From Candidatus Melainabacteria bacterium (GTDB lineage Bacteria; Cyanobacteriota; Vampirovibrionia; Obscuribacterales; Obscuribacteraceae): a DNA stretch of 64,000 nt. Location of the stretch: NCBI GenBank assembly GCA_003242885.1, contig QKMZ01000006.1, forward strand, positions 1,811,002 through 1,875,001. The letters run 5' to 3'. Every line of letters starts with the position of its first letter. Position 1 is the first letter of the stretch. Below the pieces are notes generated by a model, which was not told the origin of the DNA, did no database searches, and saw nothing but the letters and a program-made list of their open reading frames with translations. Shown here piece by piece: positions 1-8,385 of the stretch. The position numbers and the translations under genes were made by a program.

Positions 1-356
1 ACTACGTCGATGTGGTTAAGCAGAACAACAGCTTTCTTTTTTCCGGTGCCCTTGAGCCGCGCATATACACACGAACGATTCGGAGCCGTTTCAAACAATT
101 GAGCTTCAATGCCGTTTTGCTTCAAAACAGATGCCAGGTATTCTGCACCGAGCTTTTCATTGCCCGGCGGAACAGTCGTATCAATCTTTAGATACTCGCA
201 GAGCATCTTGGTTGCTTCTTGTGCAGCCTTCTCAAAATCAACCGCACCGGCCTTGTTCGATGAGCCTAAGTGTTGAACGTGCACCGTTGCGCTTGCTGCG
301 GCAGCAAAAATAACCGCCACCGCCAATGTAGAAAAAATTGAACCGCGTATCTTCAT
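1..356 (-). CDS. M20 family metallopeptidase, N-terminal part (runs off the window)
   Basis: I translated this by hand on the minus strand from the ATG at 354-356. It gives 118 residues before the window edge. Residues 1-23 form a signal peptide (basic start, Ala-rich core ending ASA). A helical stretch follows with LKIDTTVPPGNE, typical of the M20 N-terminus, where substrate-binding and fold residues lie. The last residues read VLLNHIDV, with H115 and D117 matching the first zinc ligand and its partner Asp in M20/ArgE/DapE peptidases (usual form GHxDVV). The rest, including the other zinc ligands, lies outside the window. The product is probably an exported amidohydrolase or dipeptidase. It is divergent from the repeat-protein gene at 492, with a 135-base shared promoter region. 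Family assignment is fairly sure; substrate is unknown. Confidence 0.8.
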   Translation of the reverse strand, partial: MKIRGSIFSTLAVAVIFAAAASATVHVQHLGSSNKAGAVDFEKAAQEATKMLCEYLKIDTTVPPGNEKLGAEYLASVLKQNGIEAQLFETAPNRSCVYARLKGTGKKKAVVLLNHIDV

Positions 357-491
357 GTCAACTATGTCAGCCTCGAGATCGTTGTAATCGGCGAATATCT
401 AGGGTACCCCCTTGTTAACAACTTAGTGATTACTAGCGGGAAATTGAAAAATTTGCCAGAATTCTGATGTCTCTCGTGAAGGAGTTTCAAC

Positions 492-1034
492 ATGCAATTT
501 CGTAACAAACTAATCGCGCTTTGCGTTGTTAGTTCCGCCGCTGTAACGGCAGTCTTGGCGGAAGATGCAGCGTCGACAGATGCGGCAGGAACCACCAAGA
601 AAAAAGGTGGCGGCATCATCAAAACAATTGAAAAAGACGTCAAAGCCGTTGGCAAAGACATCGAAAAGGGCGGCAAGGCTGTTGTCAAAGGCACAGAAGC
701 TGTAGGCAAGGGTGCCGTCAAAGGCACAGAAAATATCGCCAAAGGTGCTGTCAAAGGTACTAAAGAAGGGGTTAAAGCATCGGTAGACGGAACTGAAGCT
801 GTCGGCAAAGGCGCCATCAAAACAACCGCAGGCGTTAGCAAAGCTACAGTTAAAGGCACCGAAGCCCTGGGCAGCGCTGCTGTCAAAGACACTGCTGCTC
901 TTGGCAAAGGCACGATCAAGACAACCGAATCGGTTGGCAAAGCTGCCGTCAAAGACACCACTGCCGTTGGCAAAGGTGTAGTAAAAGGCGCTGAAAACGT
1001 AGGGAAAGCAGCCACTGGAAAAGACAAAAACTAG
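492..1034 (+). CDS. secreted Lys-rich protein of 11-residue amphipathic repeats
   Basis: 180 residues. Residues 1-23 are a signal peptide (core LIALCVVSSAAVTAVLA). From residue 45 to 176 the protein consists of twelve consecutive 11-residue units in one register, for example GTEAVGKGAVK (67-77), GTENIAKGAVK (78-88), GTKEGVKASVD (89-99) and TTESVGKAAVK (144-154). There is no Cys, Trp or proline in the repeat region, and Lys alternates with Ala/Val/Gly. Eleven-residue periodicity (three helix turns) is known from group 3 LEA proteins, apolipoproteins/perilipins and synucleins, which fold on membranes or on drying. Such a role here is inference. The start is supported by GAAGGAG about 9 bases upstream. 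A long open frame on the opposite strand appears to be a side effect of the repeat's codon pattern. No enzyme domain is visible. Confidence 0.75.
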   Translation: MQFRNKLIALCVVSSAAVTAVLAEDAASTDAAGTTKKKGGGIIKTIEKDVKAVGKDIEKGGKAVVKGTEAVGKGAVKGTENIAKGAVKGTKEGVKASVDGTEAVGKGAIKTTAGVSKATVKGTEALGSAAVKDTAALGKGTIKTTESVGKAAVKDTTAVGKGVVKGAENVGKAATGKDKN

Positions 1035-1064
1035 TCATCCAGCACACCAGAAGGCATCCAACAA

Positions 1065-4058
1065 ATGAAAAATCGCCGCTTGCCAATGCGCACTCTAACC
1101 GGGCTATTGACGGCGGCGATTTTCTTTTGCCCCGTCTCCAACTACATGGCAAATGCTGCCGGGACTAAGTCGACCGCCATCAAAGCCGGCCGCTCAAAAA
1201 ACGCCGGCGCGTCAGTAATGACGGCTTTCGAACTACTGACCAAACACCCGGTCAACGGACTCAATGTATATCGAATGAGATCGAACGGCTTGACCGTTCT
1301 CATTCAAGAGCAAAACCTCGCGCCGGTTGTTTCGGTGATGATGGTTTATGGAATCGGCTCACGCAATGAAGCGGTTGGTTACACAGGTTCGACCCACTTT
1401 CTCGAGCACTTGATGTTCAAGGGCACGAAGAAATATGACCCGATGCGTGGCACCGGGATTGATGACACACTGAAGCCAATCGGCGGTATCAATAATGCCA
1501 CCACTTCGCAAGACCGCACTAACTACTATGAGGTTGCACCCTCGCAACATGTAGGACTACTGCTCGATCTCGAAGCAGATCGCATGCGCAATCTTCTGCT
1601 TAGAGAAGACGACCGCAGCAGTGAGATGACGGTGGTGCGAAATGAACTGGAAAGAGGAGAAGACGATCCAGACGAACTTTTGATGAGTGGTGTTTATGCG
1701 ACTGCATTTCGTGAGCACCCCTATCATCATCCGACAATTGGCTGGCGGTCGGACGTTGAGAACGTACCCACCGAGCGGCTCAGGAAGTTTTACCACGACT
1801 TTTATTGGCCGGAAAACGCATCATTGATCGTTGTCGGCGACATCAAAAAAGAAGCGGTACTGGCTGACATTTTGAATAAGTTTGGTCGCATTCCAAGAGC
1901 GCAGAAAAAACTTCCAACCGTCTATACAAAAGAACCTCCTCAAGAGGGCGAAAGACGGTTTACCGTCGTGCGAGGACAAGATGTACCAAGGCTTTTGCTC
2001 GGTTTTCACACGGTCAAGGCAACTGATAAAGACACCTATCCATTAGAAGTATTGCAATCAATTCTCGGCGACAAAGGAAAAACTTCTAGCCGTCTCTATC
2101 GCGCTCTCGTCGATAATGGTCTTTCCGTAGATGCTTACGCATTCAACAATGTAATGAGAGATCCAGGCTTATTTGTTGTCGGTGCGACTCCTGCAAAAGA
2201 GATCGCTTTAGATAAGCTAGAGTCCGCGGTGAGAACAGCGGTGGAAGATTTAGCGAACAAAGAACCAACGGAGGCTGAAGTAAATCGCGCCAAGTTGGAA
2301 ATCACAAAACGATATCGTCTTGATGCTGTTGATTGTCAGGGACGTGCAGAACAGATTGGAGATGCCATCGGTGTCGCAGACTGGAAGTGGTGGACTACTT
2401 ATTGCGACAACATAAGTAAAGTGACTCCACAGCAAGTGCAAGCTGCGGCGAAAAAATATTTGAACGCCAACAATTTGACGGTTGGTTATTACCGACCCAA
2501 GACGGACCAAGACGAAAAAATTACAGCCGCAGCGGAAACATCGGCAGAAAGCGCTGCTAACGCTGCATCAGAGAGTTCATCAGCTAGTTCTTCAAGGGAA
2601 ACGATTGCCACCACCAGCAGTGTCCTTAAACCCGTTGACGAAAACAAAGGTGCCGGGGAGCCGCCGGCGCAGCCAGGAGGTTCCACTTCTAACGATGACC
2701 GGCATACAGAACCGCTGAGGATTGTTTCCCGCAAACGCGGCATTGGAAAACTCGGCTCTCGCACTGAAACTATCAAGTTTGACAACGGGCTCACAGTTAT
2801 CGTCTTGCCTATGCCGGGTTCGGGCACTGTGACAATCGCAGGAAAAATCAAAGCTGGAAGATACTTTCTGCCGAACACAAAGTCAAAAGTTCCTGGTCTG
2901 GCAGCAGAGCTGTTAACCAAGGGATCACGCAAATATTCAAAGTTCAAAATCTCTGAAATTCTCGAATCAATGGGCACAAGTCTAGACTTCAGTGCCGATA
3001 GTTTCTTTGCCGGCTTCAATGTTGACGTTGTTGCTTCCGATGCGAAGGCTATCATTCCACTCATCGCCGACGTAATACAGAAGCCGCTCTTCGAGCAAGA
3101 AGAGTTTGACAAGTCGCGAAAGATTTTGGAATCGAACATCGAAGAGCGAAAAGCAAACACTACATCTGTTGCCTGGATGTCTCTGCGTCATGCGCTCTAC
3201 AAGCCGGAAAGCATTTATTATGCCAATACGTTCGAGGATCAACTCGAACATCTGAAGACAGTAACAAGAGACGACTTGGTTAGTTTTCACAAGAAGCAGT
3301 TCACACCTGCCAACACAGTCTTCACCTTCGTTGGAGACATAAAGACGGATGAAGTCGCCGACCTCATCGCCAAAGAATTCGCATCGTACAAAGGAAGTAA
3401 GGAAGAAACAATCTCGATTGACCCAACTCAGGTCAACAACTCGTTTGCCGGGCGCCGCATCATGTCCAATCTGCCTGACAAAACAAATATGGACGTCGTA
3501 ATTGGATGCTCTGCGCCGGTTTCCATAAAGTCCAAAGACTACTTCGCTGAGTCGCTCGCCAGCGCAGCCCTCGGCTATGATAGCTTCGCATGCCGCCTGG
3601 CGCCTTTGCGTGACAAATACGGACTTACATACTCAATAACTTCCTCTTTGACCGAGGCGTCTTATCCGGACTCTATATGGGCGATATCGTACTCAGTGGC
3701 GCCGGAGAACTTAGAGAAAGCGCAGGGGCTAATCACTCAAATCGTCAAACAGTATGTCAAGGAAGGGATATCGACAGCCGAATTGGCCAGGGAGAAGGGG
3801 CACCTCACCGGTGTCTATGTGGTCGAGAGCCGTTCGCCGCGCACAATTGCCAGCCAGTTGGGCTATTCAGCGATTATGGGCTTGCCCTTGGACTTTCTCG
3901 AGAATTTCACCCAAAGGGTAAATTCGGAGACTCAAAGCTCAGTTAATGCAGCCATACGCAAGTACTTTCAACTCGACAAGTGCGTCACCGCAATAGCCGG
4001 GTGGCTCAAGCAGGACAAGGCTTCAGAGGATCGCAAGCCGGCGGCTCCAACCCCATAA
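1065..4058 (+). CDS. secreted M16 zinc peptidase, two-domain (active plus inactive half)
   Basis: 997 residues; N-terminal signal sequence (residues ~8-32). The first M16 half carries the inverted zinc motif HFLEH at 111-115 (H111, E114, H115), with the third ligand probably E194 in the VVRNELERGE segment 79 residues later. The second half begins near residue 565 (ETIKFDNGLTVIVLP) and has the M16 fold signature without HxxEH, as in the inactive partner halves of PqqL/YhjJ-type and mitochondrial processing-type proteins. The halves are joined by a Ser/Ala/Glu-rich linker at about 490-550, which is unusually long. The whole chain should form the clam-shell chamber on its own. It acts outside the cytoplasm on peptides of unknown identity. 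It starts 30 bases after the repeat protein, with AGAAGG upstream, and may be co-transcribed. Confidence 0.9.
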   Translation: MKNRRLPMRTLTGLLTAAIFFCPVSNYMANAAGTKSTAIKAGRSKNAGASVMTAFELLTKHPVNGLNVYRMRSNGLTVLIQEQNLAPVVSVMMVYGIGSRNEAVGYTGSTHFLEHLMFKGTKKYDPMRGTGIDDTLKPIGGINNATTSQDRTNYYEVAPSQHVGLLLDLEADRMRNLLLREDDRSSEMTVVRNELERGEDDPDELLMSGVYATAFREHPYHHPTIGWRSDVENVPTERLRKFYHDFYWPENASLIVVGDIKKEAVLADILNKFGRIPRAQKKLPTVYTKEPPQEGERRFTVVRGQDVPRLLLGFHTVKATDKDTYPLEVLQSILGDKGKTSSRLYRALVDNGLSVDAYAFNNVMRDPGLFVVGATPAKEIALDKLESAVRTAVEDLANKEPTEAEVNRAKLEITKRYRLDAVDCQGRAEQIGDAIGVADWKWWTTYCDNISKVTPQQVQAAAKKYLNANNLTVGYYRPKTDQDEKITAAAETSAESAANAASESSSASSSRETIATTSSVLKPVDENKGAGEPPAQPGGSTSNDDRHTEPLRIVSRKRGIGKLGSRTETIKFDNGLTVIVLPMPGSGTVTIAGKIKAGRYFLPNTKSKVPGLAAELLTKGSRKYSKFKISEILESMGTSLDFSADSFFAGFNVDVVASDAKAIIPLIADVIQKPLFEQEEFDKSRKILESNIEERKANTTSVAWMSLRHALYKPESIYYANTFEDQLEHLKTVTRDDLVSFHKKQFTPANTVFTFVGDIKTDEVADLIAKEFASYKGSKEETISIDPTQVNNSFAGRRIMSNLPDKTNMDVVIGCSAPVSIKSKDYFAESLASAALGYDSFACRLAPLRDKYGLTYSITSSLTEASYPDSIWAISYSVAPENLEKAQGLITQIVKQYVKEGISTAELAREKGHLTGVYVVESRSPRTIASQLGYSAIMGLPLDFLENFTQRVNSETQSSVNAAIRKYFQLDKCVTAIAGWLKQDKASEDRKPAAPTP

Positions 4059-4219
4059 ATTGCCCCTCGGCAGCCCGCCTGCAGCTAAAATAATTCCCGC
4101 ACCTCCCGTTTTTTTGAGACATTCAAGACAAGTCATGAGATACTGTTGCGGGCCCTAAAGGTCTAGTGCAAAACGCCAAAAGCGTCCGCATTCGTTCTGT
4201 ATTTCAAGGATAGACAGTT

Positions 4220-4495
4220 ATGAACACGAAATTATTTGTCGGAAACCTCTCATTTAAAATGACCGAACAAGAGCTGCAAGACCTGTTCTCGCGCTCCGGA
4301 ACGGTCGCCTCCGTCGCTATGCCAGTAGACAGAGAAACTGGTCGCAAGCGTGGATTTGCTTTTGTCGAAATGGAATCCGCTGATGCAGCACAAGCTGCAA
4401 TCTCGGAATTCAACGGCCAGACAGTTGAGGGCAGACAAATTGTCGTCAATGAATCGCGCCCGAGAGAAGGCGCTGGAAGCGGTTTCAGACGCTAG
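4220..4495 (+). CDS. single-RRM RNA-binding protein (cyanobacterial Rbp type)
   Basis: 91 residues, essentially one RNA recognition motif plus a short Arg/Gly tail. RNP2 is LFVGNL (residues 5-10) and RNP1 is RKRGFAFVEM (42-51), with the two aromatic residues (F46, F48) that stack on RNA bases. Short proteins of this type are common in cyanobacteria, where several are cold- or stress-induced and bind single-stranded RNA. Here the C-terminal tail is brief (GAGSGFRR). The start is supported by AAGGA upstream. A strong hairpin with a T-rich tail follows the gene at 4524-4553. The 160 bases upstream hold no gene and may be a 5' leader. Family assignment is secure; the target RNAs are unknown. Confidence 0.93.
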   Translation: MNTKLFVGNLSFKMTEQELQDLFSRSGTVASVAMPVDRETGRKRGFAFVEMESADAAQAAISEFNGQTVEGRQIVVNESRPREGAGSGFRR

Positions 4496-4523
4496 AACGA
4501 ATTCGGACAACTGAAACTTACAG

Positions 4524-4553
4524 AGGAGGCGGGTTATTCAATCCGCCTCCTTT
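4524..4553 (+). terminator. Rho-independent terminator after the RRM gene
   Basis: The arms GGAGGCGG (4525-4532) and CCGCCTCC (4543-4550) form a perfect 8-bp stem that can be extended by A-T and wobble pairs on both ends. The loop is about ten bases, followed by TTTCATTT. The convergent DUF962 gene ends at 4557, so the hairpin probably serves both strands. Confidence 0.8.
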
Positions 4554-4556
4554 CAT

Positions 4557-4940
4557 TTATGTGCCTTTGCCGTTGCCGTCAGGCTGCATAGTGATCAGCT
4601 CTGGACCTTTGCGCTCAACCAGCGGCATGCCTTTGAAAAGACGAATCCATCCTTCAGACACGTAATCCAGTGCGGCAAGGATGACCATGGGGTTACGGTA
4701 GTCCGTCAGCACGACGGGGCTGTTTTTCTCAAAAACGTAGTGCCCAATGAACTGCAGCGCCCAGCCGCCGGCAAGCAAATTAGCAGCGCGCCTCGGGCTG
4801 AAAAAAAGCATCGGAACAGACAAAGCAATCATCGGCACGCCAATCATGTGGGTTATCTTGCATCCAAGAGTCGTATGCTGGCTTTTGTAATACTCGAGCG
4901 TCTCTCGATACTCTTGCTGGACATCCTTCTGCGTTTCCAT
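4557..4940 (-). CDS. DUF962/Mpo1-like membrane protein
   Basis: 127 residues from the ATG at 4938-4940. An upstream in-frame TTG at 5108 would add 56 residues, but it has no ribosome site and the family normally begins about here. The chosen ATG has GGGAG 8 bases upstream. Conserved family elements are the Tyr-rich start (YRETLEYYKSQH), H22 and H31 in QHTTLGCKITHMIGVP, and H67 in WALQFIGHYVFEKNSP, with two hydrophobic segments. Yeast Mpo1, a member of this family, is an Fe(II)-dependent dioxygenase acting on 2-hydroxy fatty acids in the ER; its conserved histidines bind the metal. A similar lipid-related role here is inference. It converges on the RRM gene. Confidence 0.8.
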   Translation of the reverse strand: METQKDVQQEYRETLEYYKSQHTTLGCKITHMIGVPMIALSVPMLFFSPRRAANLLAGGWALQFIGHYVFEKNSPVVLTDYRNPMVILAALDYVSEGWIRLFKGMPLVERKGPELITMQPDGNGKGT

Positions 4941-5314
4941 CCGTTTTGCTCCCGAGCCCAAAACTGGCTCTCCGTCAGCCAATCCGAGTTTCCTTATAAA
5001 TCTACTGTACAGCAAAATCCCATCCAGAGCCAACGTCTGCCAATTCGTCAGCCGCAGCAACTTCCAAAACCTCCGAAGGTTCGTATTGTTCGAAACTTGG
5101 CGAGACAAGGGACAAGAAATTTTGACGCCTTTTCTACTTACCCTCTCAGGGGCAGACTACCTACGGGCCTTTGATTTAAGGTAACCTTTTTAGGGAATTG
5201 ACTGAATTAGAGCTTGGCATGAGATGAAGTACTCGCGATCAGGCTAAACTTCATATGGCTGAGTCAGAGGATTCAAAAGGTTTGACCTCCTTGCAAGAAT
5301 CGAGGAAAGAGTAA

Positions 5315-6010
5315 ATGTCGAAGGGTAGTAAGAAAAACGACAAAGAACGGATCGGTAGCAAACAGGGCGGTTGGGCCCAGGCGCGCGATTCCAAATTCAC
5401 CGACATGCTTGTCGAGATGCGCGTCAGCCGCCAAAAGTTTAAAGAAACCAAGCAGCAAGCAATGCTTGACAAGACCCGTGAGACTCTCAGCGACGAGAAG
5501 CTCGACGAAATCGAAAAGATGACCCTCATCGATTCTTTGACCGAACTATACAACCCGCGCACCTTCTTGAAGAAATTAGAGTACGAATTGCGCCGGGCCA
5601 AACGCTACAAGCGCCCGCTTTCGCTGCTGATTATGTCTGTGGACAAGCTTAATGACCTCGGACAAGTCCATGGTCAAATGTTTATCGACGACACGCTCAA
5701 AGCGGCAGCCAATATCATCCGTGGTGCGATTCGCGACGTTGATGTTCCGGCGCGCTGCGAAAACAACCAACTCGGTGTTGTCTTCCCTGAGACTTACTCT
5801 TCTCGCGCGATTGTAGTCGGCGAGAGGATTCGGGAAAAACTCAAGGCCATGCCAATCACTGATGAATTGAGACATATTCGCGTGACTGCTTCTATCGGTG
5901 TTGTGTCATTCCCAACACACGCTCGTAATGAGCACGACTTGATGCAAATTGCTCTTGATTTCATGGAGAAAGCTCAGTCAGAGGGTGGCGACAAGGTCTA
6001 TAATGGCTGA
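5315..6010 (+). CDS. GGDEF-domain protein with a degenerate active site
   Basis: 231 residues, cytoplasmic. A charged N-terminal helix region (1-65) leads into a GGDEF fold starting at LIDSLTELYNPRTF (71-84). The signature loop, normally R-Y-G-G-D/E-E-F, reads R-C-E-N-N-Q-L (147-153): both glycines and both acidic residues are lost. The metal-binding Asp region, usually DIDHFK, is SVDKLND (108-114), keeping D110. The later motif VTASIGVVSFP is intact. The catalytic site therefore looks dead; GTP or c-di-GMP sensing, or a structural role, would be inference. The start has GAGGAAAG upstream. The gene stands alone between DUF962 (divergent) and DUF4139. An active GGDEF protein is encoded at 35792. 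Confidence 0.85.
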   Translation: MSKGSKKNDKERIGSKQGGWAQARDSKFTDMLVEMRVSRQKFKETKQQAMLDKTRETLSDEKLDEIEKMTLIDSLTELYNPRTFLKKLEYELRRAKRYKRPLSLLIMSVDKLNDLGQVHGQMFIDDTLKAAANIIRGAIRDVDVPARCENNQLGVVFPETYSSRAIVVGERIREKLKAMPITDELRHIRVTASIGVVSFPTHARNEHDLMQIALDFMEKAQSEGGDKVYNG

Positions 6011-6115
6011 GTTCATTTAGTCTCAGTTTGACTTGTCTTGACTAATGAATTGACGGGGTTATGTATGCTCTGTCGTTTTCGCACAGCTCATCTCTAAGGA
6101 TCAAAAGATTCAACT

Positions 6116-7609
6116 ATGGTCGCAGCTAATCAAAAAATCAGACGCTGTCTTGGCATTCTTCTGGCTTTCACTGCAGCAATTGCAACGCCACAAAACTTAA
6201 CTGCCTACGCGCAAGACGGCAAGATTTCGCCGACCAAAGGCATCTCTTTGACCATCTACAACCAAAACTTTGGACTAGTCCGCGACTCGCGGCAGATGGA
6301 ATTGAAGAACGGAATCAATTACGTTAGCTGCGAAGATGTGGCGGCGAAAATCGATCCTACTTCGGTCAGCTTCACCTCACTGACAGCGCCAAACCAAGTC
6401 GTAGTGCGGGAGCAAAACTACAAGTACGACTTGATTGACCCGAATACAATTTTGAACAAGTCAATCGGCAAACCAGCGAAGTTCAAACAATACACCGCCG
6501 GTGGTTCGGTTGTGGAACTGAACGGTACTTTGCTCAACGGACCCACCGCTACTGTTGGCTCCGCCGATGGTGGCAGCTCGGAGGTTTCTACCGGTCTCGT
6601 TTTGAAAACAGGAAACGGCATCATCCTCAATCCACAAGGTCAAGTGGAGCTCGCAGAGCTGCCGTCTGGACTGGTCTCGACGCCATCACTTGATTGGAAA
6701 TTAGAGACGGACAAAGCCGGAACTCACGACGTGGAAATTGCTTATCAAACTGCCGACATCAATTGGAAATGCGATTATGTTGCGGTCGCCAATCAAGATG
6801 ACACAAAATGCGACATCACTAGCTGGGTGACTCTCGATAACAAGTCGGGTGGAACATACAAGAACTCGGCACTGAAACTCATCGCCGGCGATGTGCACAA
6901 AATCCAGCCGGAAAGACAGGTAATGCAGATGGAAGCCATGGATGCAGCGGCACCAGCTGCGATGCCGGCGCCTCCTCAATTCAGCGAACAATCATTTGCT
7001 GAGTATCACCTTTACACATTGGCAGGAAAAACCGACGTCAACAACAACGAGACGAAACAACTTAGTTTGTTCAATGCGGCAGCGGTTCCAGTAAAGAAAT
7101 TATTCGTTCTGGAATCGGGAGATAACCGTGTTTATGCAAGCGATGGCGGAGACGGTGAAAAGCGCAAAATAGCCATCAAATTGGAGATGATGAATAGCGA
7201 GGCCAATCATCTCGGCATGCCGATGCCGAAGGGCAAAGTGCGTGTCTATAAGAAAGATGCAGATGGCGCACTACAATTCGTCGGCGAAGACGAAATTGAC
7301 CATACACCGCGAGATGAGAAGGTCCGCATTTATCTTGGGGATGCTTTCGACGTAGTCGGCGAGCGTCGCCAAATGAATATGGAACAGCCAAACAACCACT
7401 TACAGAGAATGTCTTACGAGGTTGTGCTGCGCAATCACAAGAAAGAAAACGTTCGTGTGCAAGTAATCGAACACGCTTACGGTGATTGGAAGCTGACAGC
7501 GCAAAGCCATCCTTCCACAAAGAAAGACTCACACACATTCGAATTTCCCATCGACGTCCCAGCCAACGGCGAAGTCAAAGTCACCTACACGGTTGAAATC
7601 CGCTTTTAA
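6116..7609 (+). CDS. secreted DUF4139-domain protein
   Basis: 497 residues with a signal peptide ending near residue 32 (ATPQNLTAYAQ). The region KGISLTIYNQNFGLVRDSRQMELKNG begins the DUF4139 family. The conserved middle carries WKLETDKAGTHDVEIAY, ITSWVTLDNKSGGTYKNSALKLIAGDV, and the C-terminal segment YEVVLRNHKKENVRVQVIEH ends in a beta-rich tail (VPANGEVKVTYTVEIRF). These proteins are predicted beta-rich extracytoplasmic proteins of unknown function, and I do not assign one. A short Met/Ala/Pro insert lies at about residues 265-290. The ribosome site AAGGA is rather far (about 14 bases) from the ATG, so the start could be slightly off. Confidence 0.85.
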   Translation: MVAANQKIRRCLGILLAFTAAIATPQNLTAYAQDGKISPTKGISLTIYNQNFGLVRDSRQMELKNGINYVSCEDVAAKIDPTSVSFTSLTAPNQVVVREQNYKYDLIDPNTILNKSIGKPAKFKQYTAGGSVVELNGTLLNGPTATVGSADGGSSEVSTGLVLKTGNGIILNPQGQVELAELPSGLVSTPSLDWKLETDKAGTHDVEIAYQTADINWKCDYVAVANQDDTKCDITSWVTLDNKSGGTYKNSALKLIAGDVHKIQPERQVMQMEAMDAAAPAAMPAPPQFSEQSFAEYHLYTLAGKTDVNNNETKQLSLFNAAAVPVKKLFVLESGDNRVYASDGGDGEKRKIAIKLEMMNSEANHLGMPMPKGKVRVYKKDADGALQFVGEDEIDHTPRDEKVRIYLGDAFDVVGERRQMNMEQPNNHLQRMSYEVVLRNHKKENVRVQVIEHAYGDWKLTAQSHPSTKKDSHTFEFPIDVPANGEVKVTYTVEIRF

Positions 7610-7675
7610 AGCGCGGGGGCGCATTTCAATACGCCCGACGCCAATTTGGGCAAATGCAACGCGCCTCAACGCATT

Positions 7676-8353
7676 TCATTCGCGCATGCGATAGCCGACG
7701 CGTGGGATGTTTTCAATCACAGATTTGGACTCATCATCGCCATCATCCAGACGTTTTCGCAAACGTTTGATAGCTGTTCTCAACGCGTCTGAAGTGGCGT
7801 CAGTATCGTCTTCCCATACGCGCTGCAAAAGAGCATCTGTACTAAAAACAACATCAACGTTTCGCATAAAAAATTCGAGCAGTGCAAAATCTCGCGGTAA
7901 AAGCTGCACTTCCTCGCCGTTTTTCGTCACTCTATATTTCACAGGATCGAGCACGATCTTTCCAACCGTCAAAACGTTGGACTTCACTTCTCCGGGTCGG
8001 CGCATTACTGCGCGAATGCGAGCGGACAATTCGCGCAAGCTAAATGGTTTCGTCAGGTAATCATCAGCACCACCATCGAGACCGCTTTCGCGCTCGCTTA
8101 TCGTGCCTCTACCTGTCAGCATGATAATAGGCGTGGGGCCCTTTTTCATGCGATATCGCTTGAGAATTTCGATGCCGGAAACCTTCGGCAAATCCCAGTC
8201 GAGAATGATGACATCGAACACGTCGTTCTCAACGCGATATTGTCCTTCCTCGCCATCATGGGATACGACGATGTTGTGATGTTCGGACGACAACCACTCT
8301 TCAATTGTGGTCGCTTGATCCTTATCGTCTTCAACCAGAAGTATTCTCGCCAT
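7676..8353 (-). CDS. OmpR/PhoB-type response regulator
   Basis: 225 residues. The receiver domain has the acidic pair E8/D9, phospho-acceptor D52 (VIILDWDLP), T80 and K102 (TKPF), all in normal places. A winged-helix DNA-binding domain follows (about 125-223, ending IENIPRVGYRMRE). No histidine kinase is next to it, so it is an orphan regulator here; the hybrid kinase at 38646 is far away and has its own receivers. It ends 66 bases from the convergent DUF4139 gene and is followed on the same strand, upstream, by the NCS1 permease (32 bases), so the two could share a transcript. Confidence 0.95.
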   Translation of the reverse strand: MARILLVEDDKDQATTIEEWLSSEHHNIVVSHDGEEGQYRVENDVFDVIILDWDLPKVSGIEILKRYRMKKGPTPIIMLTGRGTISERESGLDGGADDYLTKPFSLRELSARIRAVMRRPGEVKSNVLTVGKIVLDPVKYRVTKNGEEVQLLPRDFALLEFFMRNVDVVFSTDALLQRVWEDDTDATSDALRTAIKRLRKRLDDGDDESKSVIENIPRVGYRMRE

Positions 8354-8385
8354 GTGCTTAGGATATCAGAGGGCGGATCTTTCTC

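Noticed and set aside
362..1027. Long open frame (221 codons) opposite the 11-mer repeat gene
   Set aside because: Its Pro/Ala/Thr/Leu repeats mirror the 11-mer codon pattern of the plus-strand gene, which has a signal peptide and a ribosome site; nothing supports the antisense frame.
4557..5108. Longer DUF962 protein starting at TTG 5108
   Set aside because: No ribosome site and 56 extra residues not usual in the family; the ATG at 4940 has GGGAG upstream.
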